DNA of 64,000 bases, from NCBI RefSeq assembly GCF_002305875.1, contig NZ_CP022098.1, forward strand, positions 7,812,001 through 7,876,000, in the 5' to 3' direction. This document shows positions 1-29,700 of this stretch, in pieces. The notes under the pieces were generated by a model. That model saw only the letters and a list, made by a program, of their open reading frames with translations, was not told the DNA's origin and did no database searches. A program made the translations under genes and the position numbers. Source of the DNA: Cystobacter fuscus (GTDB lineage: Bacteria > Myxococcota > Myxococcia > Myxococcales > Myxococcaceae). Each line of letters opens with the position of its first letter. The first letter of the stretch is position 1.

Positions 1-21173
<21,173 letters not shown>

Positions 21174-21174
21174 G

Positions 21175-24100
21175 TCAGATCTCTTCGCTCAGCGCGGCGA
21201 GCTTCTCCGCGAGGAGCGCCTCGGCCTCTTCGTCCGAGAGTTGCTTGACGTTGTTGACGATCACGGCCTCGAGCGCCGCCGCCTCGTCCAGGGGCTGCTC
21301 GACCTTGTTCGTGATGGGAAGTTGCAGCAGCTCGGCCAGATGCCCGACGAGCGCCGCCACGGTCGGGTAGCGCCATACCAACGTCGCCGGGAGCCGCAGC
21401 CCCAGGCTGGCCTCGAGCCGATTGCGGATCTCCAGGCTCATCAGCGAGTCCAACCCCAGGTTGCCGAGCGGCTCCTGGAGATCGATCCGCGAGGGAGCCA
21501 GCCGGAGCACGTGGCCCACCTGCTCACACAGGTGGGACTCGAGCAACCGCGCTCGCTCCAACCGCTCCGCCGCCCGGAGCGTCTCCACGAAGGCCCCCCG
21601 GTTCGCCGGGCGCTCCCCGCCGCTGGCCTGCTCGCGAGCGAGCCGTGACAGGAACGGCGACTGCGCCGCCGTGAGATAGAACTCGCGCCACTGCCGCAGC
21701 TCGAAGCGCATCACCGCCACACGCGCGTGGGGACCACCGAGGAGCCGGCCCAGCGCCTCGAGGGCTTGCGCGGGCGGCATGCTGTCCACGCCACGCTGCG
21801 CGATGCGCTCGCCGCGGTTGGCCGCCGCGGCCGCGAGCCCCACCCCGGCCCAGGAACCCCAGTCGATGCTCAGCGCGGGCAACCCGAGGCCCCGCCGGTA
21901 CGATGCCAGCGCGTCGAGGAAGACGTTGGCCGCCGCGTAGTTGCCTTGTCCCGGTGAGCCCAGGAGCGCGCCCGCGGCCGCGAAGAGCACGAAGAAGTCG
22001 AGCGGTGCCGCCGCCGTCAACTCATGCAGGTTCCACGCGCCCTGGACCTTGGGCGCCATCACCGCGCGCAGGCGCTCGGAGGTGAGATTGACGAGCACGC
22101 CGTCATCGAGGACCGCCGCCGCGTGGAAGACCCCCCGGAGCGGAGGCATCCCAGCCGCCAGCTCCGCGAACACCCGCTCGAGTTCCGGCCGTGCCGCCAC
22201 GTCGGCCTTGCACACCTGGATCTCGGCACCGGCCGCGCGCAGCGCATCGAGGGTCCGCTGAGCCTCCGCGGATGCGCCTCCGCGGCCCAACAGGGCGAGG
22301 TGGCGGGCACCCCGCGAGACCAACCACTCCGCGAGCTTCAGGCCCAGGCCACCGAGCCCTCCGGTGATGAGGTAGGTGCCGTCGGCGCGAAGCTCCGCCG
22401 GGGGGGCCGTGATGCGCTCCATGCGAGACAACCGCGCCACGAACCTCGCCGGGCCCCGGAGCGCGACCTGCTCCTCCCGCGTCGACGAGAGGAGCTCGTC
22501 GGCGAGCACGCGCGCCTGGGCCTCGTCGAGCGCCCCGAGGTCCACGTTGCAGCACTGGAACTCGGAATGCTCCAGCGAGAGGACCCGTCCGAGTCCCCAG
22601 AGCGGGGCCTGCTCGACGTGGACCGCGCGCTCCGCGGGTTTCACGGCGTGGACTCCCTGCGTCACCAGCCACAGCCGGGGCATGTCACGGAAGCCCGCCG
22701 CCACCAGGGCCTGCGTGAGGTGGAGCGCGCTCCCGACCCCGAGCGACCGTGCCCGCTCCAAGGCCTCCGGCCCCTCCTCGGGCCGCGGCGCGTCGAGGCT
22801 GAAGAGATGCACGACGCCACGGCACACCGGCCGTCCGGAACCGAACTCGGCTTCGAGGATCCGCGCGAAGCCCTCCGTCCGCGACGGATCGACCACGTAG
22901 TGCCCTGGCTCGACGAGACGCGACGCAGCGCCATGGGAAACCAGGACACACGGCTCGCCGCGCTCGCGCAGCACCGCCTGCAACTTCCCGCCGAAGCCCT
23001 GATGATCCGCGAGCACGAGCCAGGCCCCGGGCGCGGACTGCGTGGAGGGCGCGAGCTCCGCGCGCGGCTCTTCCTGCCAGTCGGCCAGGTACATCCACCC
23101 GTCGATCTCATCCGAGGAGCGCCGCCGCACCGCATCCAGGCGCCGGCACATCAGGCCCCTGGCCTCCATCAGGACGCGGCCCTCCCCATCGAGCAAGGTC
23201 ACATCCGCCTCGACCGTGCCCGCCCCACCGCTCGTGCCGGACCGCACGAGGGCGTGTCCCCACAGCACACGGCCAGGCCGCCCGTGGACGCGCAGGCTCT
23301 CGACCGCCACCGGAACGAACGTCTCGCCCCGCCGATCACCCAACCCCGCCCCGTTGATGACCTGGAAGCAGGCATCCAGCAGCGCCGGGTGGACCTGATG
23401 GACCGCCAGCTCCGACGCGACCGCGGAGGGCAGCTCGAGGCGGGCGATCGCCTCCCCCGGCGCCTTCCACAGCTCCTTCAACACGCGGAAGCTCGGACCG
23501 AAGTCGACGCCCCGCTCCTGCATGAGCTGGTAGTGCGTCTCGCCGTCCATGCGCTCCGTGCACCGCCCCCGCGCCTCCTCGAGCGCGAAGGTCGCCGCCT
23601 CGGCGCCTTCACCGAGCCGTCCCTCGGCATGCAGCGTCCAGCTCCCGCCTGCTTCCGCCGGCCGGCTGAAGATCCGGAAGCGCGGCGCTCCGGTCTCGTC
23701 CCGCGTGAAGGTCATCTGCACCGCGAGGGCCTCCTCGCGGGGCAGTACCATCATCTCCTGGAAGATCACATCCTCGAGCGCGCGGCTCGCCGGTCCCAGC
23801 GCCTCCGCCGCCCCCGCGAGCGCCATCTCGAGGTACGCGGCGCCAGGGAGCACGACCTCACCCTGCACGCAATGGTCCTCGAGGTACGCCGGGCCGTCGG
23901 CGGAGAGCTCCGTCAGCCACAGGTGCGAGCCCTCCTGCCCCGCCAGCGTCAGGTGGGCACCGAGCAACGGGTGGTGCCCGGCCCGCCGGGCACGGCGCGC
24001 GCGCGGGGGCTCCTCGACCCAGAAGCGCTCGTGCTGCCACGGGTAGGTGGGCAGCACCACGCGCCGGCCGCGCACCGGATGCTGGCGCTGAAGGTCCACC

Positions 24101-26757
24101 TCGTGGCCCACGGCGTATAGCGCCCCCAGCGAGGACAGCATCGAGCTCCGCTCGTCGTCCTCCCGCCGGAGCGACGGCAGCACCGCGCCCTCGCGTCCGA
24201 GGTGCCGCAGGTGCTGCTCGACGGAGGGCAGGAGGATGGGGTGCGGGCTCAGCTCGATGAAGATGTCATGGCCCTCGGCCGCGAGCCGCTCGATGGCCTT
24301 CGAGAACAACACCGGCTCACGCAGATTGTCGGCCCAGTAGCCGGCGTTGAAGCCCGCGCCATCCGTCATCTCCCCCGTCACCGTCGAGCAGATGGGGACG
24401 CGGGCCGCGCGCGGCGCGATGCCCTGGAGGGCCGCGAGCAGCTCCGGCCTCAGCGGGTCCATCTGAGGGCTGTGTGACGCGACATCCACCTTCACGAAGC
24501 GGCAGAAGACGTCCCGCTGCTTGAGGCGGCCGGAGATCTCCTCGAGCGCGGCTGGCATCCCCGAGAGGACGGTGGAGCGCACGCTGTTGCTCACCGCGAC
24601 GGAGACACGATCCTCGAAGCCCCGCAGGGCCTGCTTCGCCTCCTCCAGCGTCAGATCCACCAGGAGCATGGAGCCCTGGCCACTCACGCCGCGCAGCAGC
24701 CGGCTGCGGCGGCAGATGATCCGCGCCGCGTCCTCGAGGCTCAGCGTACCGGCCACGTGCGCCGCGGCCACCTCGCCCATGCTGTGCCCCACCACCGCGT
24801 CCGGCTCGATGCCCCACGCGCGCCACAGTTCCGCCAGCGCCACCTCCATGGAGAAGAGCACGGGCTGGATGACATCGATCTCCTGGAGGCGGCCGCGGCC
24901 CTCCTCGGCCGCGAGCTCCTCGAGGACGCTGAAGTCCGCACAGGCCCGGATGGCCTCGTCACACCGCACCAGCGCGGCGCGGAACACGGGCTCTTCCTCG
25001 AGCAGCCGCCGGCCCATGCCCAGCCATTGCGAACCCTGGCCGGGGAACACGAAGACGACCCGACGGCGCGCGGACCCCGACTTGCGGCCGATCGCCGCCC
25101 CCGGGACGGGCTCTCCGCGCGAGAACGCTTCCAGCTTCTCCACGAGCTCGGCATGGGTGCGGCCCACGAGCGCGAGGCGGTGGTCATGGTGGGAGCGCGA
25201 CAGGGCCGCCGTGGCACAAGCCTCGCGGAGCGCCACGTCCGGATGCTCCGCGAACCAGCGGGCGTGACTCCCGGCCATCGCCTGGAGCGCTTCGGGGCCG
25301 CGCGCCGAGAGCACGAGCAGTTCCGCGCCCCGCGGTGGTGCCGGCGGGGGCTGGGCAGCCGGCGCGGGTGGCTCCCGGAGGATGACGTGTGCGTTGGTCC
25401 CGCTGATGCCGAACGCGCTCACTCCCGCCAGGCGCGGCTGCTCGCCTCGCGGCCAGGGGCGCGGCTCGGTCGGGACGACCACCGGCGCGCCGTCGAGGAC
25501 GATGTCCGGGTTGAGGCGCTTGAAGTGCAGGTTCGGAGGAATCACCTCCTGGCGCAGCGCGAGCATCGTCTTGAGGACACCGGTGAGCCCGGCTGTCGCC
25601 TCCAGGTGCCCGACGTTCGTCTTGACCGAGCCCACGACGAGGGGGGCCTGCGCGCTCCTCCCCGAGCCCAGCACGCGCGCGAGCGCCTGCAACTCGATGG
25701 GATCGCCCAGCGAGGTCCCCGTCCCGTGTGCCTCGACGAAGGAGATCTGCGAGGGCTCGAGCCCACCGCTCGCCAGCGCCTGCTCGATGACCCGCTCCTG
25801 CGCCGGACCGTTGGGCACCATCAGGCCGCTGCTGGCGCCGTCCTGGTTCACCGCCGAGCCGGCGATGAGCGAGAGGATCTCGTCACCCTGGGCCAGCGCA
25901 TCGGAGAGCCGCTTGAGCACGAGGACGATGCAGCCCTCGGAGCGCACGAAGCCATTGGCGGAGGCATCGAAACTCTTGCAGCGCCCATCGGGCGCGAGAC
26001 CCCGGCTGCTGGACAGGGCGATCGTCGCATCCGGCAGCAACAGGAGGTTGACGCCCGCGGAGAGCGCCAGATCGCACTCGCGGTTGCGCAGGCTCTGACA
26101 GGCCACGTGGAGCGCCACCAGCGACGACGAGCAGGCCGTGTCGATGGACATGCACGGCCCCTGGAGGCCGAGCGTGTAGGAGAGCCTGCCAGCGGCCGCG
26201 TTCAGCGAGGTTCCCGTCACATGGTAGATGTCGGGTGCCCCCGCGAGCTGCCGCGCCTGGAGCTGCGCGTAGTCGCTCCCAATGATGCCCAGGAACACGC
26301 CCGTCCGGCTCCCGGAGAGCTGCTCCGGTGGCTGACCCGCGCGCTCGAGCGCCTCCCACGCCACCTCGAGCAGCAGGCGCTGCTGGGGATCCATCCGGGA
26401 GGCCTCCCGGGGGGAGACCCCGAAGAACGCGGCGTCGAAGCGATCCACGCCGTCGATGAACCCTCCCCAACGCGCGTACGTGCGGCCCGGCTTGTTGGGG
26501 TCGGGATCGAACAGCGCCTCCGCGTCCCACCGATCGCGCGGCACCTCGGTGATGGCGTCCACGCCCTCGTACAGCAGGCGCCAGAACGCCTCCGGCGTCC
26601 GCGCACCGCCGGGCACGCGGCAGGCCGTACCGACGATGGCAATGGGCTCCGAGCGCGTGCGCTTGAGCGCCTCGCTCTCCGCGTGCAGCTCGAGAGCCAA
26701 CAACACGAGCCTCTTGGGAGGGAGGTTCGCGATCTTCTCGTAGAATTCCTTGCTCAT
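21175..26757 (-). CDS. mxaD: Type I PKS module 3 (KS-AT-DH-KR-ACP)
   Basis: Single-module PKS, 1860 residues. N-terminal docking helix (1-30); KS with DTACSSS (Cys ~209) and HGTGTS; AT with GHSMGE (Ser ~659), DVIQP and VASH, a methylmalonyl pattern; DH with HCVQGEVVLP (His ~962), FGPSF and DACFQ; KR with GGLGGLG (~1470), LDD (B-type marker) and Tyr 1607; ACP GLDSLMS (Ser ~1770); C-terminal helical tail with LSDEEAEALLAEKL. Oddity: the catalytic KR Ser, 13 residues before the Tyr, is Ala (codon GCC at 21978-21976, in FAAAGALLG) while Lys, Tyr and Asn are kept. It starts 16 bp after the upstream stop. In the myxalamid scheme it adds the C10-methyl unit and should form the 10E alkene, which needs ketoreduction. 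The symbol is by order and chemistry. Confidence 0.93.
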   Translation of the reverse strand: MSKEFYEKIANLPPKRLVLLALELHAESEALKRTRSEPIAIVGTACRVPGGARTPEAFWRLLYEGVDAITEVPRDRWDAEALFDPDPNKPGRTYARWGGFIDGVDRFDAAFFGVSPREASRMDPQQRLLLEVAWEALERAGQPPEQLSGSRTGVFLGIIGSDYAQLQARQLAGAPDIYHVTGTSLNAAAGRLSYTLGLQGPCMSIDTACSSSLVALHVACQSLRNRECDLALSAGVNLLLLPDATIALSSSRGLAPDGRCKSFDASANGFVRSEGCIVLVLKRLSDALAQGDEILSLIAGSAVNQDGASSGLMVPNGPAQERVIEQALASGGLEPSQISFVEAHGTGTSLGDPIELQALARVLGSGRSAQAPLVVGSVKTNVGHLEATAGLTGVLKTMLALRQEVIPPNLHFKRLNPDIVLDGAPVVVPTEPRPWPRGEQPRLAGVSAFGISGTNAHVILREPPAPAAQPPPAPPRGAELLVLSARGPEALQAMAGSHARWFAEHPDVALREACATAALSRSHHDHRLALVGRTHAELVEKLEAFSRGEPVPGAAIGRKSGSARRRVVFVFPGQGSQWLGMGRRLLEEEPVFRAALVRCDEAIRACADFSVLEELAAEEGRGRLQEIDVIQPVLFSMEVALAELWRAWGIEPDAVVGHSMGEVAAAHVAGTLSLEDAARIICRRSRLLRGVSGQGSMLLVDLTLEEAKQALRGFEDRVSVAVSNSVRSTVLSGMPAALEEISGRLKQRDVFCRFVKVDVASHSPQMDPLRPELLAALQGIAPRAARVPICSTVTGEMTDGAGFNAGYWADNLREPVLFSKAIERLAAEGHDIFIELSPHPILLPSVEQHLRHLGREGAVLPSLRREDDERSSMLSSLGALYAVGHEVDLQRQHPVRGRRVVLPTYPWQHERFWVEEPPRARRARRAGHHPLLGAHLTLAGQEGSHLWLTELSADGPAYLEDHCVQGEVVLPGAAYLEMALAGAAEALGPASRALEDVIFQEMMVLPREEALAVQMTFTRDETGAPRFRIFSRPAEAGGSWTLHAEGRLGEGAEAATFALEEARGRCTERMDGETHYQLMQERGVDFGPSFRVLKELWKAPGEAIARLELPSAVASELAVHQVHPALLDACFQVINGAGLGDRRGETFVPVAVESLRVHGRPGRVLWGHALVRSGTSGGAGTVEADVTLLDGEGRVLMEARGLMCRRLDAVRRRSSDEIDGWMYLADWQEEPRAELAPSTQSAPGAWLVLADHQGFGGKLQAVLRERGEPCVLVSHGAASRLVEPGHYVVDPSRTEGFARILEAEFGSGRPVCRGVVHLFSLDAPRPEEGPEALERARSLGVGSALHLTQALVAAGFRDMPRLWLVTQGVHAVKPAERAVHVEQAPLWGLGRVLSLEHSEFQCCNVDLGALDEAQARVLADELLSSTREEQVALRGPARFVARLSRMERITAPPAELRADGTYLITGGLGGLGLKLAEWLVSRGARHLALLGRGGASAEAQRTLDALRAAGAEIQVCKADVAARPELERVFAELAAGMPPLRGVFHAAAVLDDGVLVNLTSERLRAVMAPKVQGAWNLHELTAAAPLDFFVLFAAAGALLGSPGQGNYAAANVFLDALASYRRGLGLPALSIDWGSWAGVGLAAAAANRGERIAQRGVDSMPPAQALEALGRLLGGPHARVAVMRFELRQWREFYLTAAQSPFLSRLAREQASGGERPANRGAFVETLRAAERLERARLLESHLCEQVGHVLRLAPSRIDLQEPLGNLGLDSLMSLEIRNRLEASLGLRLPATLVWRYPTVAALVGHLAELLQLPITNKVEQPLDEAAALEAVIVNNVKQLSDEEAEALLAEKLAALSEEI

Positions 26758-26773
26758 CGCCGTTGTGCCCGAT

Positions 26774-29700
26774 TCAGCTCAGTTTCTGTGCAATCAACCG
26801 CTCGACCTCTTCGTCGGACAGCTCCGCCACCTGCGACAGGCGCTCGGCGAGATCGCCGATCTCCGCCTGCGCGGTTTGAGGCCGTGACTCCTGGGTGGCC
26901 GCCGCGGTGGGCAGAGGGATCTCCACCGCGTTGACGCTCCCGGCCAGGCGCTTCGCCAGCGCGAGGACCGTGGGGTGATCGAACGCGAGGCTCGCGGGCA
27001 GCTCCTTGTCGAGGCCCCGCTGCAGCACGTTGCGCAGCTCCACGGACATCAGCGAGGTCATGCCCATCTGGAAGAAACCCCGCTCCGTGGGCGGCAGCTC
27101 GGCGGAAGGAAACCCGAGGATCCGCCCCACCTCCCCCTGGATGCGCTGCACCAGCGTGTCGAAGCGGCGGGCCGGCGGCAGCGACTCGAGCTCCGTGAGC
27201 CACCGCGCCCGCGAGGACGTCGCGCCCGGCGTTGGCGAGGACTCGCCCACCTGTCGCAGGAAGGGCCGGCGCCGCCGTGCCTCCCAGATCGGCTTCAACG
27301 CCGACCAGTTCACGGACGCGATGGTCTTGTGGCTCACCCCCGCCCGCAGCACCTGGCCCATCGCCTCGAGCGCCCGCTTCGAGGACATGGGATTGAGTCC
27401 GAAGCGTGCGAAGTCCCGCTCGCCCTCGGCACGCGCCCCTCCGATCTCGTCCCACGTCCCCCAGTGCAGGGTGGTGGCGGGCAGTCCCATCGCCCGGCGG
27501 TGGTGCGCGAGCGCCTCGAGGAACTGGTTGCCCGCCGCGTAGTGCACGAGGCCCGAGGCGCCCCACAGGGTCGACGTCGACGAGAACATCACGAAGAAGT
27601 CGAGCTCGAGCTCGCGTGTCAGCTCGTGCAGCACCCAGGAGCCGAGCACCTTCGGGCGCAGCATCGCCGTCATCGTCGCGAGGTCCATGTCCTCCAGGTG
27701 GCACTCCGTCAGGAGCGCGGCGGCATGGATGACCCCTCGCAGCGGGGGGAGCGTCGCGGCCGTCTCACGCAGGAGCGCCGCCATCCTCGCGCGATCCGCC
27801 ACGTCGGCGGCCAGCGTGGTGACGGACGCACCGAGTGCGCGGAGCGACTCGAGCCCCTCGCGGCGCCGCGCCGAAGCCGCATCCCCCGCGTCGGAGATTC
27901 CACTCCGGCCCAGCAGCACGAGGTGCCGCGCGCCCCGCTCCACCAGCCACCGCGCCACCTTCAGGCCCAGCCCGCCCAGCCCGCCGGTGACGAGGTAGGC
28001 CGCGTCCGAGCGCAGGCGCAGCGGCTCCGCCGGCGCATCCACCCGCCCGCGGACGATGCGGGGCACGAGCGGGCGCTTCTCGCGGAACGCGAGCTGATCC
28101 TCACCATCCCCGCCGGACGCGGAGATCTCGCGAAGCACCGCGGAGTGCTCCTCGGGAGCACCGCCCGGCTCCAGGTCGATGAGGCCACCCCACACGTCCG
28201 GCTGCTCGAGGGACACGCCCCGGCCCAGGCCCCAGAGCGGCGCCTGCGCCAACGACACGCGCTCGGTCCCCGAGCCGGTGACCTGGGCGCCCCGGGTCAC
28301 CACCCAGAGCCGCGCGCGCCCGCGTGCGCCCATGAGTGCCTTCACCAGATGCAGCGCGGCCACGGAGGACTCCGGCGCCTGCCCCTGCTCGTCGAGCACC
28401 GCATCGAGGCCCCACAGGTAGAGGGCGCGGCCCTCGTGCCCGGACGCGGGTGCTGGCAGCTCGCGCAACAGGCGCTCCATGTCCTCGGGCCGCTTCGGGT
28501 CCACCACGAAGCGCCGCGCGTCCAGCCGCTGGAAGGACTCCCCCGCCGTCACGGTGACGCACGGGTGGCCCTGACGGCCAATCGCCTCCACGAGCGCCGT
28601 GCCCCACCCACCCCGATCGAGGAACACCAGCCAATCCGCGGGCCCCGGCTGGGCCGCTCCGACGGGCCTGGGCTCCCACGTCACGTCATGGAACCAGTCT
28701 TGCGAGCGCGCCTCGCCCAGCACCTCGCGCAGCCGCTCGGCCGCCACACGCCGCAGTCGCACACCGCGCGCCGCGGCCACCCGGCGGCCCTCCGCATCCA
28801 ACAACTCCAGCGTGCCCACCCGCTCCTCCGGGTGGGTGACGGGCGCGAGTGACACGTGGGCCCACTTCACGTCCGCCCGGCCCGGAACACACTCGAGCGC
28901 CTCGATGCTCAGGGGCATGAAGAGCGCGGCCCCGTCCGCCTCCGCCGCGAGCGCGAGCGCCAGGGTCTGGAGCCCCGCGTCCAGCAGGGCTGGATGGAGC
29001 TGGTAGCGCGCCGACTCCTGCACCAGCTCCGGCCCGAGCGCGACGAGCCCGAGCGCCTCGCCCGGCCGCCTCCACACCTCGCCGAGCGTCCGCAGCGGAG
29101 CCTCGTACTGGACGTCGCGGCGCTCGAGCTCCTCGTAGAGGACCGGAGCCGGCACCTGCTGCGCGCAGCGCGAGCGCACCGCGTCGAGGACCACCGAGGT
29201 GCCCGAGGGCACGCCCGCAGTCCGCAACTGGCCTCGGCAGTGCTTCACCCACCCCGCCTCGCGCGCCGCTCCGCCCGCCGCGCGGCTGTGGATGTGGAAC
29301 ACGTGCCGCCCACTGGAGCCCGGCGAGACGTGCACCTGCACGACACGCCGCTCCGCCTCCGGCAACACCAGCGCGCGCTCGAACTCCACGTCCGAGAGCT
29401 CGCGAGGCCCCGGACCCAGGGCCTCGGCCGCGGCGCTCAGCCCGAGCTCGACCAGGGCCGAGGCCGGAACCACGGCGAGGCCCGCCAGCCGGTGCGCGCC
29501 GAGCCACGGCAGGGAGGTGCTGCTCAACTCCAGCTCGAAGATCTGACCGTCGACGCCATACGCGACGCTCACGGGCCGGCCGCGCAGCGAGGTCACCTGC
29601 TCGGCGGCGGGGAGGACGGGCGACACCGCCCCGTCGAGCCAGAACCGCTTGTGCTGCCAGGGATACGTCGGCAGCGGGGCCATGCGCCCACCCTCCGGAA

